Positions 27,140-39,215 of a DNA stretch of 64,000 nt are shown here, in pieces. This stretch comes from Adineta ricciae (Eukaryota > Rotifera > Eurotatoria > Adinetida > Adinetidae). Each line of letters starts with the position of its first letter. The stretch's first letter is position 1. Under the pieces are notes generated by a model that was not told where the DNA came from, did no database searches, and was given only the letters and a program-made list of their open reading frames with translations. The stretch is taken from contig CAJNOJ010000160.1 in assembly GCA_905250025.1 (NCBI GenBank), positions 1 to 64,000 of the forward strand, written 5' to 3'. Both the position numbers and the translations under genes were made by a program.

Positions 27140-29141
27140 ATGCCACGAAAAAATGCCATGCGCGATAGCGTCAATGCAGTTCGATCTCGCTTACCGCACC
27201 TATCTGATCTTTCACGTGAAAAAATTGAATTAGCACTACTCTACTACGAATCAAACGTTGATGAAACGGTTGCCGCATTTGAACGAGGTAAGTGTCAGAC
27301 AGAGGACAGTTATGTGTATGAACATTTCTCTGCTATATTTAGATGGAGCAGTGGAGGCTTTAAGCGGTTGGAGTGACACGAACCATAGTCGAGTACATGT
27401 AACTAGATTTTTCGATTTGCTTGAATAATCATTCGGTGGACTTTTCGTAGACGTCAGCGAAGCGAATCAATGGCAAACCAAATAAACCATTGACATTGAA
27501 TACGACAGCACCCAACGGCGTTCTACGGCCATCACAACGTGTTTCCAGCATATTTCAAATATTCGCAGAAGGCGGAACACCATCACCGACTGCTAGTAGT
27601 AAGGGATAATAGTTTATAGCGAACAAATGTTTTATTCTCTGTTTAGCAACTACAATCGTGTCAAGCACTTACTCACCATCATCGATATCACCATCTTCAC
27701 TTATTGAACAATCAGATTCATTTGCTAGTCTAGGTAAGAACTTGATTCTTCTCCCATCAGTCATTCACTGACCGCTTCTGCAGATTCACCAGCGGTGGCA
27801 GTAGCAGTAGCAGCAGAAACACTGGATCCATCAACTGCTTCGACGACGATTGATAATACTATTCCGGAAGAACCGACGGATGCACAGAAACCTGTCAAAT
27901 CACAACGTCGAAAGAGTATTAAAAATCGTAATAGTTCAACATCATCGATAACTCAAACGCATGACAATGGAGGTAATTCGCAAGCGGTGACTACAGCGAC
28001 GAAAGTTTCCAATTCAACTGCACCTAGTAGCAATAGGAAATGTAAGTGAAACGAAATTATTTTTCTTATAAATCGACCATGAATACCTTCTTATTCATTT
28101 TAGTGCTAGTCAAATCCGTGAAGGATCTTCAACGGCAAACGTCCACTTTGTCCAATGTCGAATTATTGTTCAATAGCGAAATTAAAGCATCAATAAAACG
28201 TATCGATGATGTTTTCAAACAAATCTATGAAATTCTCAAAGAACGCGAAGTTGCACTGTACCTCGAAATGGATAAAGCCAAAGAACAAGGTCTGAATGTT
28301 ATTCATCGACGTCAACAACGTGGTGTGGAATTACGTCAACGTATCGATCGCTGTGATCGTCTTGAATCGTCCGAAATCGATAGTCTTCGTCATGATATCA
28401 AACAATTCGTTACTGACCGACGTTATGATCTAAGTGAAGAGTTGACCTCAGCACATCGATTCGATTACGATCAAAGTATCATTGATGCATTGAAACATTT
28501 CGGAACAGTTCTTACCGTTGATCGAAGACGTTCAATCTCAGCAGTAACAGCAGTCCCATTATTCGAGGCAACAACTCCAGAAAGTTCCGTTGCGAATACA
28601 ATATCCGATGACAAACCCGTTGAGAATGGTCGAACATCCTTACTATCCTCATCATCCAATGAGGTTAATCCACCAAACCATGCTCAAAACCAACAGCCAT
28701 TGCCACAGCGAATGCATAATAATAACAATAACAAGTCTCGTAGTAAACGTTCGAATGGTGAAGCTATTCATTCTCCTACGGATAGAAATGGCCCCGGTGA
28801 TTCTCGTTCGAATTTCTACTCTTCATCGCAAACAAACGGCTATTCACAATACCATGATGACCCATATAATTATCAAAGTAAATGTTGCATTATTCATTTC
28901 TTATCCTATTCTCTTGTTCTGCTTTTCAGATGCGAATCAGCGTCGATATCCATCAACACAATATTCTCCAGGTAACTTTCAACGGCCACGTCCATTACTT
29001 AATTATCAGAATGGTAATTACCGTCGCACGATACCCAAACAGATAAATAATCGTAGTAATATGTACAATAACAGTGAACCAACAAATACGTATCATCATC
29101 CTCGTCCATCGTCTCAATCAATAGTTCCCGTACAAACTTAA
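27140..29141 (+). CDS. SPATS2-like RNA-binding scaffold protein
   Basis: Seven exons in phase give 558 aa: 27140-27287, 27343-27392, 27451-27598, 27647-27733, 27784-28041, 28104-28877 and 28930-29141. The N-terminus is the UBA-like SPATS2 domain (SVNAVRSRLPHLSD ... LALLYYESNVDETVAAFERDGAVEALSGW). A Ser/Thr-rich linker follows. After it comes the conserved helical block beginning VKDLQRQTSTL, with REVALYLEMDKAKEQGLNVI and DSLRHDIKQFVTDRRYDLSEEL, which matches SPATS2/SPATS2L. The tail is rich in Asn, Arg and Tyr and probably disordered. In vertebrates these proteins are cytoplasmic and SPATS2L joins stress granules and nucleoli (known of the family). The start is the first ATG in the exon that opens the conserved domain. 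Confidence 0.9.
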
Positions 29142-30095
29142 ACAATTCTGTATAAAATTCGTTCCCCGATGTTCGAAACATTCATACATAACGTATTTTT
29201 TCGTCTTGGCTGCTGTGAATTATTTTGCTTTCCGTTCATTCGGTAATATTTATTCTTCTTATTAGTAGTTCAATTACAGCAAAAGGAAAAAAAAACTTCT
29301 ATGTGAATTTCTTATAGACAGTTGTTGTATTTGAAAGGAATGATTTCATTTTGTCTTTGGTGCTGTTTGTTTTTATTTGTATGTGAGTGTGTGTGGAAGA
29401 ATAGTCATAAAGCTCAATTCTGTTTTATTTCCTTGGGAATTTTCATTGTTGATATTTATTAACACTTTCATCCAGTTCGTCTTTTTCTTTCAATTGTTAA
29501 TTGCAGAAACAAAAATGATTTCTATCATGTGTCATATTAAATATATTTTATGTTATTGTATTTATTCACAAACGTCAACTTTTACTTGCGCGAACAAGAG
29601 TGCCACTCGACCGATATCCATCGGTACTGACTTCAGATGTCGCTCAATGCTCTTTGTACATATAGACACCATCCAACAAAATCCACTATTTGCCCTTGAC
29701 ATGTATGTCAATCAATCAATCATCACTAGATATGCAATAGAACATATATTCACTCGTGCTCTCTCTCTCTCCCGCCATATGCGATATATCAATCGAAGGA
29801 AGGAACCTCACAATGCATCATAGGAGTATCTGAAAGAATAAATGAATGAATGAACAAACGAACGAGCGAACGAACAAACGCGACGGCGCGACCTCCCAGA
29901 AGGTCAATACACATATATGCATATGTATACATTTATTGCCTTGCCTTATCTCTCCATATTAACAAAAGAGGCCAAACTGTTTCGTTTATAATATTCTGTC
30001 CCGACGTCGAGACATTTGCTAATTCAATTCACATTTTCATTTTTTTGTTTCAAACGTTTTAGATAATTCTCTTCTTCTTCTTCTTCTTTTCGGTC
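29142..30095. other. intergenic region with tetranucleotide repeats
   Basis: No coding chain. It holds a CT run near 29759-29772 and a GAAT/GAAC-type tetranucleotide tract at about 29838-29880 of the form (GAAY)n, plus a CTT run directly upstream of the kinase gene. Confidence 0.5.
29838..29880. repeat. degenerate (GAAT)/(GAAC) tetranucleotide tract
   Basis: Successive units GAATGAATGAAC, AAACGAACGAGC and GAACGAACAAAC are variants of one tetranucleotide. Confidence 0.7.
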
Positions 30096-31592
30096 ATGTT
30101 AGACGATGTGTGTCGTAGTAAACCGTGTATTCGCACCCGCAATCCAGCCTATCGATATCGATGTCACGTGAGTAATCTTCCACACATCACTTATCATAAC
30201 TCGTTGTTTTTCTTTCCAATCTAGTCTCTGATGACTTTCCTTAGATAACTAATCGAAGTAATCTTTTGTTTTCCCTTCCCTTAATGTGTACGACTTCGGC
30301 ATGATTGACTTTCTATTTCCGTCATCGTAGTAATCGATCTGTTTTCATTTAGAATTCATCGAGCATAGAATCTTCTTTTACGTTGACACCTTCGTCAACT
30401 GACGGCATGATTCAATCCGCGGCACCGAATGAATTTAGTCATCTGTATGCGACGGCACCGTTTGACTCGATCTACAATATCACCGAAGATCTTTGCCGGT
30501 ACGAACAATGTTGAATACTTAAACGAAGAAGAAAAATGCTTGTTTTCATCTAGCGGTCGGTTCTCATCGGTGAAAAAATGTGTGAAGAACGACTCGTCCG
30601 ATCAAATCTATGCCGCAAAAGTCATAAAAAAACGCAATGTTCAGCATGCCTTAAACGAATTACGCATCTTTCAATTATCACATAAACATCCGAATTTTGT
30701 GACACTTTATCAAGTATTCGACTTACCGACCGAAGCAATCTTTGTTCTCGAATAGTATGTTCGACAGAAAAACGCTTCTTTTCGACATGAAATGCGAGTT
30801 TTCTAGCGCGAAACAAGGTGATCTTCAATTGGCTTTAGAATTAGAAGGTTGCTTGGAAGAAACTCAAGCCATACATGTGGCAAAACAAGTTTTAGATGCT
30901 GTCGCATTTCTTCATGAGAATAATGTTGTTCATCTTGATATTAAAGTTGGATTTTCTTCGAAGGAATGTTATGTACTTTGAGGATGTGTTTTTTTAGCCC
31001 CAAAATATTCTTCTAATGGAAAAATGGCCAAGCACTCAAGTGAAATTGTGTGATTTTGGTCTTTCCCGCGTCTTAACCAGTCAATGCCTATTAGAAATCT
31101 CGGGCACAACCGATTTTCTCGGTAAATTATCAATTTTTCTACTCGTTCTCTCGATTCATTTTGCAATTTATTCCAGCACCTGAAGTTGTGAATTACGAAC
31201 CATTGACTTGCGCAACAGATATGTGGAATATTGGCGTTTTAATCTATGTCATTGTCACAGGACATACACCATTTGGTGGTGCGACGAAATTGGATACTCA
31301 AAGCAACATTACACATTGCATACTGGATTTTCCGAAGGATCTATTCGAGAAAATCTCGAAAAATTGTATTGATTTAATCGAAAAGCTCATCGTTCGAATA
31401 CCAAAGTAAGAACCCAACTGAATCTAACATGACTATTTTCATCTGCTTCCTAGACATCGTTTCACTGTGTATGAAACACTCAAACATCCATGGCTATGTT
31501 TCAATGAAGACATGACATTAACGAATTCTTTGGATGATGACAATGAAGATGACGATGATCAAAGACCATTGCTAACGAATCTGTTGAAATAG
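30096..31592 (+). CDS. DAPK-family Ser/Thr kinase, DRAK/STK17-like
   Basis: Seven exons in phase give 349 aa: 30096-30167, 30353-30498, 30554-30754, 30807-30945, 30998-31121, 31177-31405 and 31454-31592. After about 60 residues of linker the kinase domain runs to about residue 315: ATP loop LCRGRFSSV, beta-3 Lys in YAAKVIKKR, catalytic loop VVHLDIKPQN, DFG in KLCDFGLSR, APE in TTDFLAPEVVNYEP, then CATDMWNIGVLIYVIVTGHTPF. HLD instead of HRD and the DMWNIGV block are DRAK features. The first Gly of the glycine loop is Cys, while the second Gly and all catalytic residues remain. A short acidic tail (DDDNEDDDDQRP) ends the protein; there is no calmodulin-binding, death or ankyrin domain as in DAPK1. 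Poly(A) signal at 31905-31910. Likely roles are apoptosis or actomyosin control by analogy only. Confidence 0.88.
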
Positions 31593-32404
31593 TGTCTTTT
31601 TTCTCAGTATTGAATGATCCGTCGTGTGTGATAAATTGCAGTGCAGTGTTCCCATCAATTTAACGTCCTTCTCGTCCTTTTTTTATATGCAATTTTCTCT
31701 TAACTTTAGATCTCAGATATGTATTTCTCAATCTCCATGACAAATAGTCGTTTTTTTTTCTTCTCTTTCTCAGGAATCGATAAAACGATCTATTTTCTCC
31801 AAATTCAACTCGTAATCTTTGTGAACTTTTCTTTCCCCTTTTGCTGTTAACATCCATGGAAGTGAAAAAGTCGACCTAGACGGAATGATATGACATTAGA
31901 ACAAAATAAAATATCGTTATTTGAAATTTCAACAATGACTAAATCGAACAGACATCATCTTATGCAACACATATGCCCATCATTGACTTTTAATAAAAAA
32001 GTCACGCTTTGCAATGTCAAGCGTGAGCGCTAGACAGTGTGTCCAGATGAAATTGGTTATATGTCCAGTTCTGCAGATGTCGTACATAGACATGTGAGTT
32101 GCTTTGAATTTGTTTAATTTTCGAATCAATCGAAGTTAATAACAAAAAAGATGTATCGATTTTTCTTGAAAATATTCGATGAAAATGTGGTCGAGTTGTG
32201 CTTCCATCGGAGTATTTTGATTCGTAGATTCGATTCTCTGACCATACATAGAGAGAGGGATATAGAGATAGTATCGTTTAGTGAGAGCTTAGCTTTACTT
32301 AAGGAAGAGAAGGAGACGACAATGATTTGTTGTCTTTCTAGTCTTAGTTTGTATGATTTCGTCTTTTGTTTAGATTGTCTTACATTTAAACAAGAAAAAG
32401 TATC
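31593..32404. other. intergenic region
   Basis: This is the 3' UTR of the DRAK-like kinase, with AATAAA at 31905-31910, then the leader of a small gene. The open frame 32151-32489 on this strand overlaps the small gene out of frame and has no support of its own. Confidence 0.5.
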
Positions 32405-32754
32405 ATGGAACAGACTTCATCCAACAATCTCGACGTTGTTTCAATGGTCATTTGGTTATCAACCGGCAATGGAAAATTCTTCGAATTAGTAAGTTCATTC
32501 TTCGAATATTTCGCGTTCAAATTGTCTCTGTGTAGCATGGCTCTCGTGACATAATTAAACAAGTTTTACCTCAATCGTCCGAGACTGCTTTTCGTTGGGG
32601 TTATTACAATTCACCAGCCGATCCTGACCGTCAGTCGTACACTCAAGTACTCGAAGCTTTCCTCAAAGCTGGCTTTCGTATCGAAGGTTCATCCGGAGCT
32701 GGCTCACAAGGTCTTCTTCGTGCACAATATATTCTTGTTAAACGCAGTTCCTAA
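32405..32754 (+). CDS. small orphan protein, 100 aa
   Basis: Two exons (32405-32488 and 32536-32754) joined by a 47-nt GTAAG...TGTAG intron in phase 0 give exactly 100 aa. Exon 2 has strongly coding-like codon use. The protein looks compact: a hydrophobic strand VVSMVIWLST, a central HGSRDIIKQVLPQ, an aromatic FRWGYYNS segment, helix YTQVLEAFLKAGFRIEG, a Ser/Gly turn and a C-terminal strand AQYILVKR. No signal peptide or TM segment. The alternating pattern suggests a folded alpha/beta domain. I do not recognise the family. Confidence 0.65.
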
Positions 32755-33613
32755 ATGTTCTTTCGTGTTTCTTGTCATTTGGTTTTTATCCATCTAATCA
32801 TTTCTTGTTTGTTATGACTTCTGTTTCTAGTCTTCTGATACTCGTTCATTGCAGGTATTTGAATATCTTTACAGTGCGTTTTCTCTCTTGTTTTACAAGC
32901 CATGAGATTGATCTTAGTTGGTAGAAAGAAACTTTTTGGTTACGGTCTTATGTTGTTTTTTAGATCTATGTATTCATCCATGGTATAGGCTGCATCACGA
33001 CAAAACTACCACTCTGTTATTTTAGATCAGATATTCAACATGAGAATTGTTTTCAACATGAGAATGGACATTCAATGTATACAAAGCCATTTTTTGTCAC
33101 AAATGCCAACAACCCATGAGTATGTATCTACTTCATGCACCCTCATTAAATGAGACATGTGTCGAGTAGTTGCATTGATGTCTTGATTCCTTTCTCTTCT
33201 TTTTCGTATTACTGTCACAGTCCGAAAGGACGAGAAAGAACACATGCGAAAGATTCGATCGGCGCAAAAAAAAGAAAAAAAAGGAATAAGAATGAGGTAG
33301 GGAAGGAAAGGCAGAATACTTCAACCTTTTTTTTCTGCTTGCAAACAAAGCGTCACGTCATACCGCTTTGCAGCATTTCAAAGGTATCTTTTATTAATTA
33401 AAAAAAGCGAATCGGTGAACGACTTATTCGATTACACTTGGATTCCTAAACTGCTCACATTTATTCATTTCTTTTTTTCATCTCTGTTATCTCATAGTGA
33501 CCATTCCTTGTCTGTCACATCAACAAGAACAAAAGTAGAATGTAATGTAATGAATATTTTCGTATAAAATATCCTCAACCAAAGTCAACAATAAACAAGC
33601 AACAAGCAACAAT
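32755..33613. other. intergenic region
   Basis: AT-rich stretch with an A-rich tract at about 33266-33290 and T-rich counterparts. No coding chain is supported. The last about 60 bases are the leader of the PPP1R16-like gene. Confidence 0.5.
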
Positions 33614-35552
33614 ATGGATCACTCGGAACTTATTCAAGAGATGGTGTTGTTGGAGAAAATGACAGCACAGGAGCGACTCAAACACGCACGACGTAGACGA
33701 CAACAGCAATTGAAAAATTGGATGCAACGAGAAGGATTAACGAGTAATGGAACAACCGTATCAAATGGTGTATCAACGAAATTGAGAAAAACTGCGGTTA
33801 AATTTTCCGAAAATGTCGTCCTATTAGAAGGTAAGAGAAAAGGATGGAATTCTTCAGAAAATTACGAAGATTTGTTGAATATTTCCAGCCACAGCACGGC
33901 AAGACATCGAGGAAGTTCGTAATTTACTTCAATCAGGCAAATACAGTCCAAATACCTCAAATGAAGATGGTCTGACGCCCATTCATCAGTGTTCAATCGA
34001 TAATAGCGAGAAACTATTGCGATTACTAATCGAGTATGGTGGCGATGTCAATGCCAGAGATCGTGATCTATGGACTCCCCTTCATGCAGCAGGTATGAGT
34101 CGAAATGACACACATCCAGGAATTCCCAGCTCGATTCTTCTTTAGCAACTTGCGGTCATTTGCAAATCTGTCGAGTGCTGATCGAAAATGGTGCTGAATT
34201 GTTAGCGTTAAACGCTGATGGTAATATGCCGTATGATATATGTGACGACGATATAACTCTCGATTATATTGAAACGCAAATGGATCGAATTGGTATTACA
34301 CAAGAGATGATTGACAAGACCCGATCACAAGTTGAAAATCAAATGTTAATCGATCTTCAAAACCTTGTTAGAAAGAAATCAGTCGGCTCCCTACGCTCGA
34401 TCGATGATATACTTTCCTTTCGAAATTCCGAAGGTGTAACACCGCTACACATCGCTAGTGCGAATGGTTATCAAACAGTAGTAGAGTATCTTCTAAAACA
34501 GCATGTATCCATCAATCTGCAAGACAGCGATGGATGGACGCCGACTCATGCTGCTGCGTTTTGGTGTCAGCAATCGATTTTAAGTAAGTATGAATGAGAG
34601 AAATTGCAGTGTCAATTTTTATTTTTGTTTAGCGGAGTTGATTCGAGCCGGAGCAGATATTTACGAGAAAATCCTCGATGGCCGTTCGGCAGTTGATCTG
34701 TGTGATGATCCCGATTTGCGTTCGTACATGATCGATTTCTATGAACAGAATCTTCGCAATCAAGAAAAAGCTGCAGCTGCCGCCGCTGCTGCAGCAGCTG
34801 CTCAATTACAGCAGAAACTCAATAATCGTCTCCAATTGAATACTAACTCGTTACCCAATGGAACAACTTCTCGTGCAGGTACCTTGTACGAATCTCGTTC
34901 AAGTGTTTCTTCTCCATATGGAAGTGGTTCGTCGTTGAATCGATCCAGTTCGATACGTCGTGCATCCATTCGTGATCGTGAGAAAGTCAAAAAATTAAAC
35001 GAGAATTTCTTCGAAGTTTTACAAGCGAGGGATAAGATTCAAGAAGATGTTGACGAAGGTCTAACGAACGGAGCATTGTCTTCTCCACCGCCGGCTAAAT
35101 CATCTTCCAAAGAGGAACATACAAATAGTGTTACGACGACAACAGCAACCGAATCAACCGTTCGTGAACCGACAACAGTAAACTCTGTAAAAAAGCCGAT
35201 GGCACCAGTCATCGAATCGAATCTTCCTCCATTGAAAGCACCTCTTCCACCTCCAATCAATCAAACGACTGCCGACACATTAAGTGACGTTAAACGACGA
35301 CGTGAAGAACGACGTCGCGTTCTAAACAATGGTTTATCATCTAATGATCCTCCTACTCTTTCATCTTCTACGCTTCCATCTCCAGGAGCTGATACGAACC
35401 ATAAAGACAATAATCACATAAAAATTTCCAATGGTATTCATACCTCAACAATTTTCGATACAAAAGACAGATACGCTTCACCAAAACAAGTCGAACTTCA
35501 TCATGCAACAGGCGATGATCGAGAAAAACGCATTTGTTGTACTATTTTGTGA
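33614..35552 (+). CDS. PPP1R16/TIMAP-like prenylated ankyrin PP1 targeting subunit
   Basis: Four exons in phase give 592 aa: 33614-33830, 33889-34092, 34146-34583 and 34633-35552. The N-terminal helix (ELIQEMVLLEKMTAQERLKHA) and the PP1-docking site (KTAVKFSENVVLLEA, residues about 59-74) match the MYPT3/TIMAP family, though the RVxF Lys is further from Val than usual. Five or so ankyrin repeats follow (NEDGLTPIHQC, RDLWTPLHAAATCGH, DGNMPYDICDD, EGVTPLHIASANGY, DGWTPTHAAAFW). The second half is disordered, with an 11-Ala stretch, Ser-rich patches and PPLKAPLPPP. The protein ends RICCTIL: CTIL is a CaaX box whose final Leu favours geranylgeranylation, and membrane anchoring by a CaaX box is a hallmark of PPP1R16A/B. 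Expected role: tethering PP1c to the plasma membrane. Confidence 0.93.
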
Positions 35553-36082
35553 TTGATTACAATACTATCTCTCTATCCGTCCAATCAATAAGTTCGCTCT
35601 TTCTTTGTCTTCCATATCAGACAGCAATATTCGATAGATCTGATGGCGCTACTTTCTTTCTCTCTTTCTCTTTCTCTCTCTCTCTTTTTCACATTCGTTC
35701 ATCGAAATACAAAAATCTCTTTACATATACTTTCGTTTGTTTTTGTTCTTCTTTTCCATATAGCCGTTTTTCGTTTTTCTCTTTGTCAAACATTCCGTGC
35801 GTTTTCAGTTGAACTTTGTGTAAGTTACATCTTTGCATTTCCACATAATAACAACATTCCTTTCACTTCTCTTCTCGAGTACATTTGATATCGATCTTTT
35901 TCGTTTTTCTTCTCATGCGTCCTGTTCTAACTATTAACATACAGTCTGATATACCGAGAAAAGGATAAAAAATGAGAAGATAATTATTGCAATTTCTTGC
36001 GTCAATACAACAACAAGTCGATAATGTTTGCGTATGTTAAATGCAGTTCTCGCTTTGTACATTCGGCTTGATAACGACATTA
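35553..36082. other. convergent intergenic region
   Basis: Shared 3' flank of the PPP1R16-like (plus) and calmodulin-like (minus) genes. It is T- and CT-rich (CT run near 35660-35685). No coding sequence is supported. Confidence 0.5.
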
Positions 36083-37867
36083 TTATTTCGGATGCAAGAT
36101 TGCTTTGAATTCTTCGTAGGATACTTTCCCATCGTGGTCAAGACAATCAGCTTCAGAGATCATTTCTATCACATCTTCCTGAAATGTGACCAAATCTTAG
36201 ATTATCGAATAATGAATGAGGGTAGCATTTACTTCAGTTATATGTTCACCAAGTCTTGCGAGCATGTCGTATAGTTCATCTTTATCGATGTAACCATCTT
36301 TGTTCTTGTCGAAAACCTGCGAGAAGATAATTTGAAATCAATGAAGTGAATAATAGAGAGCATTTACATTGAAAACTTTTTGTAATTCTGTTCCACTTCC
36401 ACCTATTGATTTTCGCCTTTGCATCATGATCAGAAATTCGTCAAAATCGACACTACCATCACCTAAATTATAGAGGAAAACTCTTCATAATACTCGAAAA
36501 ACGCGCGGTACTCACCATCAATATCTACTTTTGATATCACAGATGAAATGTCTTCGTGACTTGGCGAATATCCAAGTGAGTTCATAAGAGAGTGTATTTC
36601 CGAATTCGAGATACTTCCATCGCCATCTCTATCCAGTACCGAAAATGATTCTTCGAATACTAAATGAAAAAAGCAGACAAATAATTGTATTGAACATCTC
36701 GAATCAAATTTCACCAGCAATTTGTTCTTCGGAAAATCCATGTGCTTCACTTAGTTCCCGTCGATTTTTGCCAGTTGTTCGCTAAAGTACACGAAAATAC
36801 ATGAGAATATTTCATATCATCAGTTGTTCTTTCATTCAAGTTCGTTTCCTATAACCTACGATCAATACATAAGACGTCGTAGTCGTAACGGTATGTTTGT
36901 ATGATATCGTACGTTCGTAATGCATGACAGAAACTGTTCTGCTATCAATCTGCTCGAATCATTCGAACTTGTTGATAAATTTCTTCTCTTGTTGTTGTTG
37001 TCGTGTGCATATGCTTGTGTTTTAACAAGGCTAGATTGCATACGTAGTAGTCGAAGAAAGTAAATCAAGATGGTTATTTACAGAAAATAGTCCATCATTG
37101 ATTGTGATAGCAAAATGTAATATCTTTGTTTTCGGCTCTCTAATGTTTCTGACGTGCGCACGTCTGACAACAACACAATGTAGCGAGAAAATATTTGTAC
37201 AAATCTTTTATGCCTGTAACCTTTCCTCTTTGCTGTTTATGTGCTTATCCAGACAGAAACTAAATTAAGTTTGTTCGTTTAATGAAATATTACTGTTAAG
37301 ATGATTAAATCAGACGGGATCATCGACAGAAAATTAACTGAGTACATACGAAACGAAGTTGATGAAATACCAAAGCAGCAAGAACATCTTGTCCCTAATA
37401 GATACCATGTGTAGACGAGAACAAGTCGTCATCAATCTTATTTGTCATCTATATGATTTATCTCAGTTTTTCCAATAAAGTTTTCAATCTCCTCTTTCTA
37501 GCGAGCGAACTGTTTCTGAAGAACTTACAATCATCCAATCATCAAGAATTTGTAGATTAGGTGTTAATTGGTACGGATCTTCAATCAGTGGTCGACGTCG
37601 AGAATCTTCGAGTGTACAGGATTCGGAATGTTGAAGTATTCGCTGTTCTTCAGTCGGAGTTTCAAACGACGTAGAGTCATTCTCTTGTGAGCATAACGAT
37701 GATCTCGACGATGAGGTGGGAGAGCCTAAGGTAAATGTCACTGTTCGGGAAGACTTCCTTGGTAGATGTTCGTCGTTAATAGCAAGATCAAGACCTTCTC
37801 TTGTCATTTTCGTATCAGATGTGCACATGCTGAATGAGACGGGTTTGTCATAATAGTCAATGATCAT
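36083..37867 (-). CDS. calmodulin-like four EF-hand protein, possibly with N-terminal extension
   Basis: EF-hand exons: 36715-36781, 36516-36659, 36368-36462, 36233-36316 and 36083-36178. EF1 (DRDGDGSISNSE), EF2 (DIDGDGSVDFDE) and EF3 (DKNKDGYIDKDE) have all calcium ligands. EF4 reads DCLDHDGKVSYEE, one residue longer than the 12-residue loop, so it may bind poorly. The five exons have no ATG of their own before the first EF-hand. The best upstream exon is 37529-37867 (ATG at 37867), ending in a GTAAGT donor in phase 0, which matches the phase 0 start of 36781. Joined, the protein is 274 aa with a Ser-rich extension of about 113 aa. This join needs a 747-nt intron, so the 37529-37867 exon could instead belong to a separate small gene. 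The conserved RRELSEAHGFSEEQI lead-in resembles calmodulin. Confidence 0.78.
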
Positions 37868-39215
37868 CGACTAGTTTTGATTGGTTCGGTAAGACAATTT
37901 CGATAAACGAATATGTAATCTTTGGATGTGGTTAATAAGATGGAAGAAGTTGAAGAGACAAAAGAATCAAAGATGCCTAACGTTAATCGAGATATAGACA
38001 ATAGTCCAAATGGGTTAACTGTCGTCGTTGCTTTTATTGATTTACATCTAAAGTATTACTCGACATCTAGACATGGTAACGAAATAAAGAACAGTACCTA
38101 GAATGACGCAGAAGAGGGGGAGAGAGAGAACGATGTCGAAGATTTGCTCTTTCTTTTGTCAATGATTTGGCGAAGAAATTAGTTTTGCCATTGGCGTGTT
38201 TTGCTCTCTCTCTTCTTTTCTTCGATCTAATGGTAAACAGAATACAATTGCCTTCATAATGTGTGACTGTTTTTCTTATACAATTATCTTTGATCCAAAA
38301 CATGACAATAACATGGAGAAATATTCTCGAATAGACTGCTAAGCTTGTATTGATTATCTTACTAGTCGATCGGGATTTATCTAAACAAACAACGGAAAGA
38401 GAAAAGAATTCTTTCGCATATATCGATCTATCATGATCAGATACTCAGCGCATCGAGTTATGGATTATTCGCGACTCGTGTATGTGTATCAAGTAGGTGA
38501 TATTGGATCTGAAAGACAAACTCGAGTGATACAATGTTAGTTGAGATTCGATCTATAGAACAATTCAGTGTCTCGGTCAGTCAAAAATAGAACCGATCGA
38601 TTGCTTAAATTTCAAATGAAAACAGTAACGCTGAAAAAGCGAATATTAATTGCTTCATTAGCTATAATCGAAGACGAATGTCGTCAACGCCATATAGATT
38701 CTTTTCGTCCGTATGTCTTCAAGTACTAAATGCAACAAAATGTAAACAATTAGATTACTGATATATTATTCTTGTAATTAGAATCAAAGTTGTAAGACAA
38801 AGATCGGGTCAACTTCGAAAATGATGCTGATAAGCATGTCAACGTTTGAGTACTATTATCAATCATCACGTCATTAGTTACTGAACGCGACTTGCAATCA
38901 AATCGTAATCATGAATTTCGCAGTGAAATATATGCTAGGATGATCTTTGGGTTGAAGGCATGGATCATTTGATAAGATCGAATGATTGTTGGAACCGTCG
39001 TTTTGACGCGACATCTGGGAATAGTATTTTCCCAGAGAGAAGAGAAGAAGATGCACACACGATTCCAATCGTCTACTGCTAAACCAGTCAGTCATTCAAA
39101 CAAAACTATCGTGTGTGTGTGTTCTTCCTTTTTTCTTTTCTGTTCTTCGCCTGTCACACACAAACAACCAGACAAGTCAAAAGACGTGTTTTGATTGTTC
39201 TTATTTATTTTCTAC
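37868..39215. other. divergent intergenic region, calmodulin-like / GluN1
   Basis: About 1.35 kb between outward-facing start codons. No coding chain. It presumably contains both promoters; there is a GT microsatellite near 39111-39121 shortly upstream of GluN1. Confidence 0.5.

Noticed and set aside
29377-29823. 148-codon plus-strand frame
   Set aside because: Runs through 3' flanking T-rich and CT-repeat DNA after SPATS2-like; composition not coding-like.
32151-32489. 112-codon frame overlapping the 100-aa orphan
   Set aside because: Different frame; the ATG at 32405 with the 47-nt intron gives a consistent gene.
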